Origin: an uncultured Bacteroidia bacterium
GTDB lineage: Bacteria; Bacteroidota; Bacteroidia; Bacteroidales; Prolixibacteraceae
Direction of reading: 5' to 3'
Assembly (NCBI GenBank): GCA_903907075.1
Contig: CAIVMQ010000069.1
Location: 1 to 45,879 of the forward strand
DNA length: 45,879 nt
Part shown: piece after piece, positions 34,835-43,579 of the stretch
How positions within the stretch are numbered: position 1 is the first letter of the stretch
Layout of the letters: each line of letters begins with the position of its first letter
Notes under the pieces: model-generated
What the model was told of the DNA's origin: nothing
Databases searched by the model: none
What the model saw: the letters and a program-made list of their open reading frames with translations, nothing else
Program-made: the position numbers and the translations under genes

Positions 34835-35509
34835 TTAGTTGTTCTCGATATGTTTTTTGTGCTTTACAATTTCGCCATTCACAACAAAAATAATTGATTC
34901 TGCTATGTTGGTCGAATAGGATGCCACACGTTCGAATAGATTAATGATGATTAAGATATTGGCTGCAACAACGACCACTTCCGACTGGTGCATCATCTCG
35001 CTGAGTATTGATGAACCTATTTGTTCACACTCATCTTTTATAAGTTCAGCTTTGTTCATAACCTGATTAGCAAATTTCAGATCGTGAGTGTTTACCAATT
35101 CAACAACGTCGCCAAAAAGGTCTGTTGTTTTTAATCCTATTGAATCAATTTTAAGATCCTCGACAAGTTGTTGGTAATCCTGAAGTGGCTCAATCCGTTT
35201 TGCGATGTTGCAGGCATGATCACCAATCCGCTCAAGGTCATTGTTGATCTTTAAAGCAGAGATAATATACCTTAAATCGGAGGCCACAGGTTGCTGAAGG
35301 GCAAATATTTTCTGACATAACTTATCGATTTTGACATCCAGATTATTAATTGCATGGTCATTTTTAACCACTGCATTTGCCAAAATTAGATCTCCCTTCT
35401 TCAGGGCAATCACCACATCGATTAATTGCTGGTTTACCTGTGTGCACATCTGTTTTACTTTGTGCGCCAGCTTATCAAGTTCTGAATCAAATATTCTATA
35501 GTTTTCCAT
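34835..35509 (-). CDS. phoU: phosphate-transport accessory regulator PhoU
   Basis: 224 residues, all-helical. Two PhoU repeats with E/D-rich motifs: LDKLAHKVKQMCTQVNQQLIDVVIALKKGD and, in the second half, HDLKFANQVMNKAELIKDECEQIGSSILSEM. PALINDLERIGDHACNIAKRI gives the metal-binding signature (DLERIGDHA). PhoU links the Pst transporter with PhoR and keeps the kinase quiet when phosphate is sufficient. Located between pstB and phoB; 145 bp before phoB hold no obvious promoter box. Confidence 0.95.
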   Translation of the reverse strand: MENYRIFDSELDKLAHKVKQMCTQVNQQLIDVVIALKKGDLILANAVVKNDHAINNLDVKIDKLCQKIFALQQPVASDLRYIISALKINNDLERIGDHACNIAKRIEPLQDYQQLVEDLKIDSIGLKTTDLFGDVVELVNTHDLKFANQVMNKAELIKDECEQIGSSILSEMMHQSEVVVVAANILIIINLFERVASYSTNIAESIIFVVNGEIVKHKKHIENN

Positions 35510-35536
35510 GTTCTAAATGTATAGATTTATTTAGTA

Positions 35537-36295
35537 TCAACCAAAACGTCCGGTAATGTAGTCCTCTGTTTGTTTTCGTTCCGGATTGGTAAATATTTTC
35601 TTTGTCTTGTCATATTCAATGAGTTCCCCCAGATAAAAAAATGCTGTATTATCACTAATACGTGCCGCTTGTTGCATATTGTGTGTGACAATTACGATCG
35701 TATATTTTTCTTTGAGTTGTACGATAAGCTCCTCTATTTTTGCTGTTGACAAGGGGTCTAGGGCACTTGCAGGCTCATCCATGAGGACTATTTCAGGATT
35801 TACAGCTAATGTGCGGGCGATACACAGTCGTTGTTGTTGACCTCCTGATAGACCAAGTGCCGAATCACCAAGACGATCTTTTACTTCATCCCAGATCGCC
35901 GCATTTTTGAGTGCTGTCTCAACGATTTCGTCGAGCTGATTTTTATTGTTTATCCCATTTATTTTAGGACCATAGGCTATATTCTCATAGATTGATTTTG
36001 CAAACGGGTTTGATTTCTGAAATACCATCCCCACCTTTTTTCTCAGGTTGACTACATCAATATTTTTATCGTAGATGTTAATCGCGTCAATCATCACTTT
36101 ACCTTCAATCTTAACACCATCAATCAGATCATTCATCCGGTTCAGACTCCTAAGAAAAGTCGATTTTCCGCATCCTGATGGACCAATAAAAGCAGTTACC
36201 TTCTTTTCGGGTATCTGAATGGAGATGTCCTTAAGGGCCATTTTGCCGCTGTAATAAAGGTACATGTTTTCTGTATGGATCTTTTCAAGTATCAT
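35537..36295 (-). CDS. pstB: phosphate ABC transporter ATPase PstB
   Basis: 252 residues from ATG 36295, 2 bp after the pstA stop; an overlapping TTG at 36301 is the alternative. Walker [11 protein letters not shown]-loop in [14 protein letters not shown] signature LSGGQQQR, Walker [14 protein letters not shown], and switch His in [10 protein letters not shown]. The typical PstB C-terminal half ends EDYITGRFG. It drives high-affinity phosphate import with PstA and PstC. Confidence 0.97.
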   Translation of the reverse strand: MILEKIHTENMYLYYSGKMALKDISIQIPEKKVTAFIGPSGCGKSTFLRSLNRMNDLIDGVKIEGKVMIDAINIYDKNIDVVNLRKKVGMVFQKSNPFAKSIYENIAYGPKINGINNKNQLDEIVETALKNAAIWDEVKDRLGDSALGLSGGQQQRLCIARTLAVNPEIVLMDEPASALDPLSTAKIEELIVQLKEKYTIVIVTHNMQQAARISDNTAFFYLGELIEYDKTKKIFTNPERKQTEDYITGRFG

Positions 36296-36297
36296 AA

Positions 36298-37203
36298 TCA
36301 ACTATTTTTCTTTTTTCTTATTCGATATCTTAATATGACGGCCGACATGTTTAGGGTGAATGTCAGTAAAAGTAGTACACACGTGGTACCAAATTGGATA
36401 GGTAAGGTTTGATCGACATTGGCCGATTGAGTAGTCAGCACATAAATATGATATCCTAACACCATAAACTGATCACCAAGTCCGGGTAAGGTAGCCAGGT
36501 AATATGCCGCTCCTGTAAATAGGATCGGGGCCACTTCGCCTGCTCCACGGCTTACCGCCAGGATTGTGCCCGTCATAATTCCTGATAATGATCCGGGAAG
36601 GACAACCTTCCATATCGTCTGCCATTTTGTGGCTCCTAATGCCAGACTCGCAGCCCTTAGTTCCTGCGGAACAGTCTTTAGTGCCTCTTCCACAGAAACT
36701 ATAACTACCGGCAAAGTCAATAAAGCCATGGTAAGACTTGCCCATAGCAGATTGGGTTGTCCCCATTTTAATTCACCACCGAAGAATGCTCCGTCGATAT
36801 GTGTACCCACAAATTTTATAAAGAAACCTAATCCGAAGAGCCCATAAATAATTGAAGGGATAACAGCTAATGTGCGCACTGCAAATCGGATCGTTTTGGC
36901 TATTATGGAGTTCTCTTTTGCATATTCGGTCAAATAGATGGCAGTGATCGTTCCAAAGGGTACAGCAGCTATCGACATGATAATTACCAGCAAGGCAGTT
37001 CCGTAAAGAGCAGGAAAAATCCCCCCTTTGGTCATCCCATCAGTAGGGAAACTTGTGAGGAATTCCCAGGATAATTGATCCTTTCCACCTATGAAAATCA
37101 CGGTTAACATAACCACGACAATAGTGACAATCAATATCGCCGAGAATAAGGTAATTCCCTCAATGACAATTCCCTTAATATTTTTACGTAGGCTATTTAT
37201 CAT
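36298..37203 (-). CDS. pstA: phosphate ABC transporter permease PstA
   Basis: 301 residues, six predicted membrane helices. The permease EAA loop is present ([33 protein letters not shown], summarised by [12 protein letters not shown]). Its ATG overlaps the pstC stop as ATGA. The product binds PstB through that loop and forms the channel with PstC. Confidence 0.96.
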   Translation of the reverse strand: MINSLRKNIKGIVIEGITLFSAILIVTIVVVMLTVIFIGGKDQLSWEFLTSFPTDGMTKGGIFPALYGTALLVIIMSIAAVPFGTITAIYLTEYAKENSIIAKTIRFAVRTLAVIPSIIYGLFGLGFFIKFVGTHIDGAFFGGELKWGQPNLLWASLTMALLTLPVVIVSVEEALKTVPQELRAASLALGATKWQTIWKVVLPGSLSGIMTGTILAVSRGAGEVAPILFTGAAYYLATLPGLGDQFMVLGYHIYVLTTQSANVDQTLPIQFGTTCVLLLLTFTLNMSAVILRYRIRKKKNS

Positions 37204-38453
37204 TTTCCCTGTATTCTTTTCATGAGTTTTCCTTTGACATAAAATTCAGCGATTGCATTTATGACGAAGGTGAAAATAAATAACATTGATCCGATAAGAA
37301 ATAAGACATTATAGTGGGTGTCGCCGAAGACAACCTCAGCCATCTCTGCTCCGATGGTGGCAGCCAGGGTACGCACCGAATCAAATGGATTAAGGGTCAT
37401 TAAAGCGGCATTTCCTGTGGCCATAAGGGCAATCATCGTTTCTCCGAAGACCCTGCCGATACCGAGTAGGATTGCGGCAAATATCCCAGGCGTTGCAGCT
37501 GGCAAAATAACGAAAAATGCAGTTTGCCATTTCGAGGCTCCCAGGGCAAGACTAGCCTCGTAGAACGATTTTGGCACTGCTGTTAATGCATCTTCTGTAA
37601 TGGTGAAAATAATAGGTATGGCCGCAATGCCCATTGCGATTCCCCCCACAAACGAATTTAATCTGGTTTCGTAATGAAAGAAATTCTGCAGAAATGTTGC
37701 CAGTACCATCAAAGCGAAAAATCCGATTACTACAGATGGGAAACCGGCTAATAGCTCAATGGTAGGTTTGATAATCTCTTTCATCTTCTTGGTTGCAAAA
37801 ACGGCAGTGTATAGTGCAGCCAAAATAGCCAGTGGAGCCGCAAAAAGCATCGAGATTAACGTAATTTTAAAGGTCCCGATTATCAAAGCCAGAATGCCAT
37901 ACCTTGGTTTGTCTGATACAGGTACCCAATCCTTGGTAATTAATGTTTTTATTGCGCTGCGATTATCATCAGTTCCGCTGCCTGCATTTACGGTATACGT
38001 AGATTTTGAAGCTGAAATAGTATCCTGATCCTGGGAGGTCTGAACACCATATTGTTCCTGAACCTGCTGCTTATCTGTTACTTCACCGTAGGTTTCCTGA
38101 ACACCCTCTTTCGCAGAAGTATCAACTACTGACCCATAGGTTTCCTGAGTCTGGGCAACAGGAGTCTGATCTGTTACACTACCGTAAGTCTCCTGACTAT
38201 CCTTAACCGTTTGTACAGCAGCCTCCTTTTTTTCTCCGTTAGAGCTATTAAAAATTGGGAAGGCTTCTCTAAAGACAAAAGTAAAGATCAGCACGATAAT
38301 GGTAATCGATAGGAAGGCCACTCCTTTGATAACTTTTTCGGCCACATAATCACCGAGTCTAAATTTTTTACGGGTAATGTCAATCAAGCCGGAATCGTGG
38401 CTCTCACTGTCAGAATAGTTGGATGACTTACCTTTGTTTTTTTTTCTTCCCAT
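37200..38453 (-). CDS. pstC: phosphate ABC transporter permease PstC with repeat-bearing periplasmic insert
   Basis: 417 residues from ATG 38453 (an upstream TTG at 38474 is unlikely). TM1 is at about 44-62. It is followed by an approximately 120-residue hydrophilic insert before TM2 that contains four copies of a QETYG(S/E)V-type repeat. The rest is a normal permease core: AAPLAILAALYTAVFA, TIELLAGFPSVVIGFFALMVL, the EAA loop EDALTAVPKSFYEASLALGASKW, and GRVFGETMIALMATGNA. It forms the inner-membrane phosphate channel with PstA. The insert is the odd feature; see findings. Confidence 0.95.
   Translation of the reverse strand: MGRKKNKGKSSNYSDSESHDSGLIDITRKKFRLGDYVAEKVIKGVAFLSITIIVLIFTFVFREAFPIFNSSNGEKKEAAVQTVKDSQETYGSVTDQTPVAQTQETYGSVVDTSAKEGVQETYGEVTDKQQVQEQYGVQTSQDQDTISASKSTYTVNAGSGTDDNRSAIKTLITKDWVPVSDKPRYGILALIIGTFKITLISMLFAAPLAILAALYTAVFATKKMKEIIKPTIELLAGFPSVVIGFFALMVLATFLQNFFHYETRLNSFVGGIAMGIAAIPIIFTITEDALTAVPKSFYEASLALGASKWQTAFFVILPAATPGIFAAILLGIGRVFGETMIALMATGNAALMTLNPFDSVRTLAATIGAEMAEVVFGDTHYNVLFLIGSMLFIFTFVINAIAEFYVKGKLMKRIQGK
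38022..38195 (-). repeat. QETYG repeats within pstC
   Basis: Four degenerate copies of about 13-16 residues: QETYGSVTDQTPVA, QETYGSVVDTSAKEGV, QETYGEVTDKQQV, QEQYGVQTSQD. They sit in the periplasmic loop between TM1 and TM2 of PstC. At DNA level the repeated segment reads TAGGTTTCCTGA or TAAGTCTCCTGA on the plus strand. Confidence 0.85.
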
Positions 38454-38498
38454 TGTAGTTTGATCTATTGGCAATTTTTAGGAGATTTAAAACGAAGG

Positions 38499-38532
38499 AA
38501 GCGAATAACTTCTGTGAAGAAATTATTCGCTT
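38499..38532 (-). promoter_or_regulatory. stem-loop between pstS and pstC
   Basis: A 10-bp stem, AAGCGAATAA at 38499-38508 with TTATTCGCTT at 38523-38532, extended inside by CTTC/GAAG. In the mRNA it lies 45 nt behind the pstS stop with no T-run. It fits a partial terminator or RNA-stabilising hairpin that keeps the binding-protein message more abundant than the permease message. Confidence 0.55.
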
Positions 38533-38577
38533 TTGAATCGTTTGTATAAGATTTGTTTTCACTCCATTCTTGTTTAT

Positions 38578-39417
38578 TTATTTAACTGGGAAATAACCCA
38601 TGTCGACAACTAGTTTTTGTCCTTCTGCACTTAGAATCCAGTCGATATATTTCTTTGTTTCGCCTGTAGGTCTATTTCGTAAGTACATATAAAGGTAACG
38701 TGTAATTGGGTAATCACCAGTTTTGATCGATTCAGCAGTTGGAATAAATGCCGGGCTGTTGTCATCTTTCTTTACTTTGCAAAGAATTATTCCTTCTGCA
38801 TAGGCAGCGCCTCCATAACCAATACCATACGTATCTTTTTTAACTGCATTTACAACAGCTGCTGTTCCGGGTAATGTTTGACAGCTTGTAGCATAGTCAC
38901 CCTTCACAACATTCTCCTGGAAGAATACATAGGTTCCTGAACTGTTCTCTCTACCATAAAGTTTGATTGACTGATCATCACCGCCAACTTCTTTCCAGTT
39001 TGTAATTTCGCCTCTAAAGATTTTTCCTAGCTGTGCAATCGATAATTCTGTCACTTTGCTTGCTGTATTTAGATAAATTGTAATACCATCTTTCGCACAA
39101 GCAACTTCAACACCAAGTGTATTGTATCTGGCTTTCAGTTTCTCTTTTTCGGTTTGTTTCATTTTACGACTAGCATTGGCAATATCAGTTGCACCGTTAA
39201 TCAATGCCGATATACCTACTCCTGAACCACCACCTGTAACCTGAATAGATACATTCGAAGTGGTTTTCATATATTCTTCAGCCCATTTCTGCGCCAGGAT
39301 TACCAAAGTATCTGAGCCCTTAACTGTGATCCGTTCTGGCGCTGCAGTAAAAGCAAAGCATATAACACCAAGCATAACTGCAAGGATCATAGATTTTAAT
39401 AAGTTGAATCTTTTCAT
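38578..39417 (-). CDS. pstS: phosphate-binding protein PstS
   Basis: 279 residues with a signal peptide (MKRFNLLKSMILAVMLGVICFAFTAA). The phosphate-binding segments are KGSDTLV, TGGGSGVGISALINGATDIANASRKM, RENSSGTYVFF, and GIGYGGAAY. No lipobox; a soluble periplasmic protein. It delivers phosphate to PstCAB. No Pho box lies in the 94-bp gap upstream, so its transcription probably comes from the porin promoter. Confidence 0.96.
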   Translation of the reverse strand: MKRFNLLKSMILAVMLGVICFAFTAAPERITVKGSDTLVILAQKWAEEYMKTTSNVSIQVTGGGSGVGISALINGATDIANASRKMKQTEKEKLKARYNTLGVEVACAKDGITIYLNTASKVTELSIAQLGKIFRGEITNWKEVGGDDQSIKLYGRENSSGTYVFFQENVVKGDYATSCQTLPGTAAVVNAVKKDTYGIGYGGAAYAEGIILCKVKKDDNSPAFIPTAESIKTGDYPITRYLYMYLRNRPTGETKKYIDWILSAEGQKLVVDMGYFPVK

Positions 39418-39511
39418 CGTTGTTTAATTTTATCTGTTTATTTTAACCTTTAAAAGTTTGTCAATTTACTACTTTTACCAGATCTTTTATCGTGGTATTA
39501 AAGTTTTTTGA

Positions 39512-40888
39512 CTAGAATTTTGCTTGAATTCTTAGCGTGAAAACATTGGCAGGAACTACTTTACTATAATCCAATCCTTTTGCTACTTTTTGTCCGTTAG
39601 CCTGAACGTAGTCTTCCGTTAATAGACCAGCGGTAGCTACTTTTTCATTTTGAACAATTTCATAGCATGCAGTAATTCTGATGTTATCATCAAAGTAGTG
39701 ATGTAAAGCGAATCCAAAAGTTGATGTTGCAAGGTCTCCCTTACCACTCATTTTGCTTGCAAGGGTAACAGCATCGGAGGTTGTAAATCCTTTAACCTTT
39801 ACCTGAGCTCCTTTAATATCTGTGTTTGGATCGTAAGTGTCGTAACGGAATGCAAATTGATTTTTCTTTCCTAAATTTTTAATCAGGTAAAGGTATCCTC
39901 CGGCAAAATTATTCTGGAAGTTAGCCATTCCTGGGATTGCAGCTGCTGATCCTGCTGCTGCAACAGGTGAATAACCGATCGTGGCATTTTTACCTGCAAG
40001 GTATTCTCCCTTTATTGAAAGGCCACCAAGTACATCGGCAAATAATTGGAATTCACCACCAAGCCAATTCCGTGAAACGCGATCTCCAAACTTAATATCA
40101 CTTATAGTTGTATAGTCACCGCTTAAAGTTTTTAGAGCATTTGATTTTGCAGCTCCGAAATAACCATGTGCACCAAAATCAAGTCCTCCGAAGTTTCCTA
40201 ATGGGAGATTATAGGTCACACGAGCCATAATATCTTTGAAATTATCGTAGTCAATATTATCGGTTGCATTTACGTTTGTTCCAGCATTGTTTGAGATCGT
40301 CAAACCATCATTTCCATTAAAAATTGCTAATTGCATGTGTATTGGCGTGCTTTGTGGATTAAACTCAAGTTTCGCTCCAATAGCACGTTCACCCGGATAA
40401 AGGGTTCTTATAACTAAAGATCGTTCTGTTAACTCACGTTGGCTAGATGAGTACTCAACTTCATAGTTTGTACGGTTAAATTTTCCGACATAAAGACTAA
40501 AAGTTTTTGTCCAACGATCGTTTAACATAGCATAAGCATCTTTGATACTGAAATTTCCAGCTTGTAAGTCTGGTTGCAAAACAAATTTAATCCCATCAGT
40601 AGTCTCATAGGCAAATTTTAACCTAACTCTACGTAAAGAAAAATAATTTTGTGATTTCGATAGTACAGATGGACTCTCGAAATTCTGATACTGAGCCTGA
40701 ATATACCCCGAAACTTTAATCTTAGCTAGTTTTTGTAAATCGGCCTCATCTGTAGATACTCGTTCAAGTAAACCGTTTACTTTGTCATTCACTTCAGACA
40801 ATTTTTCGGTTACCGATTGTTCCTGGGCACTTAGGTTCAATGCCAAGACTGTAACGAAGAATAATAAAATTGATTGTAGCTTTTTCAT
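39512..40888 (-). CDS. phosphate-selective porin (OprP/OprO-like)
   Basis: 458 residues. Signal peptide MKKLQSILLFFVTVLALNLSAQ, then a short coiled-coil (VTEKLSEVNDKVNGLLERV) and a 16-strand-type barrel ending in Phe (FTLRIQAKF). The OprP-like strands IKVSGYIQAQYQNFE, YFSLRRVRLKFAYETTDGIKFVLQPDLQ and SIKDAYAMLNDRWTKTFSLYVGKF are typical of the phosphate-selective porin O/P family. It brings phosphate across the outer membrane. First gene of the Pho operon, with the box cluster in front. Confidence 0.92.
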   Translation of the reverse strand: MKKLQSILLFFVTVLALNLSAQEQSVTEKLSEVNDKVNGLLERVSTDEADLQKLAKIKVSGYIQAQYQNFESPSVLSKSQNYFSLRRVRLKFAYETTDGIKFVLQPDLQAGNFSIKDAYAMLNDRWTKTFSLYVGKFNRTNYEVEYSSSQRELTERSLVIRTLYPGERAIGAKLEFNPQSTPIHMQLAIFNGNDGLTISNNAGTNVNATDNIDYDNFKDIMARVTYNLPLGNFGGLDFGAHGYFGAAKSNALKTLSGDYTTISDIKFGDRVSRNWLGGEFQLFADVLGGLSIKGEYLAGKNATIGYSPVAAAGSAAAIPGMANFQNNFAGGYLYLIKNLGKKNQFAFRYDTYDPNTDIKGAQVKVKGFTTSDAVTLASKMSGKGDLATSTFGFALHHYFDDNIRITACYEIVQNEKVATAGLLTEDYVQANGQKVAKGLDYSKVVPANVFTLRIQAKF

Positions 40889-40917
40889 TTTTTTAAATTA
40901 TTTGATTTTCAACGTTA

Positions 40918-40974
40918 CAAAGATTCCATATCGATGTTACATTTCTGTTACAGAACAATTAAATGATGTTACAA
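40918..40974 (-). promoter_or_regulatory. PhoB box cluster and promoter of the porin-pst-pho operon
   Basis: On the minus strand: TTGTAAC (40974-40968), CTGTAAC (40953-40947) and ATGTAAC (40942-40936), with start distances 21 and 11 bp. After a 10-bp gap comes AATCTTTG (40925-40918), one base off TAnnTTTG. The porin ATG is 29 bp downstream. Direct repeats with an 11-bp period immediately upstream of the -10 region are the hallmark of Pho boxes. A fourth GTTACAA at 40914-40920 overlaps the -7 and is probably fortuitous. Confidence 0.8.
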
Positions 40975-41086
40975 CTTTATGACATTATTATTTCATTTTT
41001 AAATAAATCTTCTTTTAACGTGTTCGTTTTTAATAGCTCCAAATGGGTCATTGTGATGAAGGGTATTATTCCATCATTTTAAATAA

Positions 41087-41094
41087 TACTTTTG
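41087..41094 (+). promoter_or_regulatory. -7 element of the GH1 gene
   Basis: TACTTTTG matches TAnnTTTG and lies 28 bp before the ATG at 41123. It therefore argues against the TTG at 41099 as start. Divergent to the porin promoter about 110 bp away. Confidence 0.6.
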
Positions 41095-41122
41095 GCACTT
41101 GAAAATTTTCGAATACTACAGG

Positions 41123-42541
41123 ATGCTAAAAGTTAAATTTTTAAATTATCTATCCTCATCCTCGTTTGTGAAGCAGACCCCAAAAGGTGTCTATACCTCT
41201 ATTCCGAATGAGTTGATTTTAGATAAAGATGATTTTGGAACTGATTTTCAGTGGGGTGTGGCTACAGCTGCCTATCAGATTGAGGGAGCATGGGATCATC
41301 ACGGGAAAGGGGAATCGGTATGGGATCGTTTTACCGCCAATCCGGGTAATGTTAAGGACAAAACCCATGGCAGGGAGGCTACCGATTTTTATAACAATTA
41401 CACCTCAGACTTAGAGCTGTTAAAGGAACTTAACTTTAAGAATTTCCGCTTCTCATTCTCTTGGCCCCGAATTCTTCCTGATGGGATTGGTACTGTTAAT
41501 GAAGCGGGTATTGACTATTACAATAGGCTTATTGATAAATGTCTTGAACTTGGTATAGAACCTTGGGCAATGCTTTATCATTGGGATTTGCCTCAGAAAT
41601 TAGAAGACCAGGGTGGATGGGCGAACCGAGATATCATAAATTGGTTCTCTGAATATACCGAGTTGGTAACTAAAAGATTTGGCGATCGCATTCACCATTG
41701 GATGGTATTAAATGAACCTGCCAGCTTTACTACGCTGGGTTATCTCTCGGGTATGCACGCTCCTCAACAAAGTAGTCTCGATAAATTTCTTGCCTCAGTA
41801 CATCATGCTTCACTGTGTCAGTCGGCTGGAGGAAGAATTATCCGGGCCAATGTTTCTAATAGCCATATTGGAACCTCTTTCTCCTGTGCCCCGGTGAAAC
41901 CACATAAGGGGTCAAAAATCCATCTTCGGGCGGCTCAACGCCTTGATGTGATGCTTAATCGGCTGTTTATAGAACCCTCTCTGGGCATGGGTTATCCCTG
42001 CAAGGAGCTCCCCTTTCTGCGTAAGATAGATAAGTTTATCCTGCCTGAAGATCATGCGAATTTAAAATTCGATTTTGATTTCATTGGAATACAGAACTAT
42101 TTTAAGGTTGTAAGTAAACCCTCATTAATCCCTTTTATCTGGGCTAACCGAATCAAGCCGGCTCGCAATGCGGAGTTAACAGAGATGGGCTGGGAGGTCT
42201 CCCCTGAGGGGATTTACGAGATCTTGATGCAATTTTCAAAATACAATATCAAGGAGTTGATCGTAAGCGAAAATGGTGCCGCATTCCCCGATCAGCTTAG
42301 TGACGGTCGCGTACATGATCAGCAGCGGATAAGCTTTTTTCAACGTTACCTTAGCCAGATCTTGCGTGCCAAAAAAGATGGCGCTAATGTAACCGGGTAT
42401 TTTGTATGGACCTTCGTCGATAATTTTGAATGGAATGAAGGTGTCCGTCCCAGATTCGGTATTGTCTACAACGATTTTGCTACACAGAAACGGACAATCA
42501 AAGATTCCGGATTCTGGTTTAAAGAGCTTCTTGAGAAATAA
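41123..42541 (+). CDS. glycoside hydrolase family 1 beta-glycosidase
   Basis: 472 residues from ATG 41123, no signal peptide, so cytoplasmic. Motifs: FQWGVATAAYQIEGAWDHHGKGESVWDRF, acid/base Glu198 in LNEPASF, nucleophile Glu383 in LIVSENGAAF, and VWTFVDNFEWNEGVRPRFGIVYNDF with the aglycone/sugar-binding tryptophans. It hydrolyses beta-gluco/galacto/fucosides. A 45-residue extension precedes the barrel. It stands between two Pho-boxed promoters, but its own promoter carries no box at the usual position. Confidence 0.94.
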   Translation: MLKVKFLNYLSSSSFVKQTPKGVYTSIPNELILDKDDFGTDFQWGVATAAYQIEGAWDHHGKGESVWDRFTANPGNVKDKTHGREATDFYNNYTSDLELLKELNFKNFRFSFSWPRILPDGIGTVNEAGIDYYNRLIDKCLELGIEPWAMLYHWDLPQKLEDQGGWANRDIINWFSEYTELVTKRFGDRIHHWMVLNEPASFTTLGYLSGMHAPQQSSLDKFLASVHHASLCQSAGGRIIRANVSNSHIGTSFSCAPVKPHKGSKIHLRAAQRLDVMLNRLFIEPSLGMGYPCKELPFLRKIDKFILPEDHANLKFDFDFIGIQNYFKVVSKPSLIPFIWANRIKPARNAELTEMGWEVSPEGIYEILMQFSKYNIKELIVSENGAAFPDQLSDGRVHDQQRISFFQRYLSQILRAKKDGANVTGYFVWTFVDNFEWNEGVRPRFGIVYNDFATQKRTIKDSGFWFKELLEK

Positions 42542-42597
42542 CACCTTCAACTCGAAACTTGTTGAATATCAATTTGTATTGACTAACTATCTTTAAA

Positions 42598-42655
42598 TTG
42601 TAACAGATATTTAATTGTTTTGTAACACTCCCGTAACTTCTTCATGGTTATTTAG
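42598..42655 (+). promoter_or_regulatory. PhoB box cluster upstream of the metallophosphoesterase gene
   Basis: TTGTAAC at 42598-42604 and 42620-42626, CCGTAAC at 42631-42637, with start distances 22 and 11 bp. A 10-bp gap leads to TTATTTAG at 42648-42655, a weak -7 element with two mismatches to TAnnTTTG. The intervening block TTTAATTGTT is shared with the porin promoter. The arrangement matches that promoter almost base for base, and the ATG follows at 42677. Confidence 0.72.
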
Positions 42656-42676
42656 TGCCTATTAATTTATTCGTTA

Positions 42677-43522
42677 ATGGAGAATAAGAGAGTCGTTGAA
42701 CTGGTGGTTATTTCTGATGTCCATCTCGGAACAAAGGGATCTCAGGCAACTGAGTTATTGAAATATCTAAAGAGTATCAAGCCTAAAACATTGATATTAA
42801 ACGGTGATATCATCGATATCTGGCAATTCAAAAAACGATACTTTCCCAAGAGTCATTTAAAAGTCGTTAAACATCTGATCGGTCTTGCCTCTGATCGCTG
42901 TCAGGTCTATTATATCACCGGAAATCATGACGAGATGTTCAGAAGGTTTAGCGGTATGAAGATCGGTAAACTGCGCATTCTTAATGATCTCAAGCTCACC
43001 CTTGATGGTAAGAAAGTCTGGATCTTCCATGGAGATGTTTTCGATGTGGTGATGCAATATTCCAAATGGCTCTCTAAACTAGGAGCAATTGGTTACGATT
43101 CCTTAATCTGGTTGAATACTCAAGTTAACCGTTTTGCAAGATTTTTTAAGTTGGAGCCTGTCTCATTTTCAAAAAAAATAAAAGAATCAGTCAAGGGTGC
43201 CGTAAAGTTTATTAATGCTTTCGAGGATACAGTGGCTTCAGTTGCCGTTCGGAAAGGTTTCGATACTGTTGTTTGTGGTCATATTCATAAGCCAGAAATT
43301 AGAGAAATCAAAGTTGATGCGAATACTGTAACCTATCTTAATTCTGGCGACTGGATCGAAAATCTTTCTGCTTTGGAATATAATGAAGGTGAATGGCGGA
43401 TATTTAATTTCAGAACTGATTTTATTGATCATTCGGAGAATGGTGAAGCTGAACATGAAGCAATGGTGGATGTGGAGGTAAAGGATTTATTTAATGATAT
43501 GCTTGTCGATTTCCACAATTAG
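42677..43522 (+). CDS. PlcP/LpxH-like metallophosphoesterase
   Basis: 281 residues of the calcineurin-like phosphoesterase family (COG2908). All metal motifs are present: SDVHLGT with Asp14 and His16, NGDIID with Asp44, GNHDE with Asn83 and His84, FHGDVFD with His118, and CGHIHKP with His202 and His204. The pattern SDVHLGTKG, NGDIID, GNHDE, HGDVFDVV, NRFAR and GHIHKPEIRE resembles PlcP of Sinorhizobium (phospholipase-C-like, degrades phospholipids to diacylglycerol under phosphate limitation), and also UDP-2,3-diacylglucosamine hydrolase LpxH. The Pho box and the adjacent glycosyltransferase favour PlcP. Soluble or membrane associated; no TM helix. Confidence 0.85.
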   Translation: MENKRVVELVVISDVHLGTKGSQATELLKYLKSIKPKTLILNGDIIDIWQFKKRYFPKSHLKVVKHLIGLASDRCQVYYITGNHDEMFRRFSGMKIGKLRILNDLKLTLDGKKVWIFHGDVFDVVMQYSKWLSKLGAIGYDSLIWLNTQVNRFARFFKLEPVSFSKKIKESVKGAVKFINAFEDTVASVAVRKGFDTVVCGHIHKPEIREIKVDANTVTYLNSGDWIENLSALEYNEGEWRIFNFRTDFIDHSENGEAEHEAMVDVEVKDLFNDMLVDFHN

Positions 43523-43579
43523 GTTTTTTAGTGATAAACAGATTAAACAACAATTTAACGATCAATAAAATACGCGTAT

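Noticed and set aside
40914-40920. Fourth GTAAC box of the porin promoter
   Set aside because: It overlaps the -7 element, where an activator could not bind productively, and has no counterpart in the other promoter.
42677-43522. Calling the metallophosphoesterase LpxH (lipid A synthesis)
   Set aside because: It shares COG2908 motifs, but the Pho-box promoter and neighbouring glycosyltransferase, with no lipid A genes nearby, fit PlcP better. It is not excluded and needs a phylogeny.
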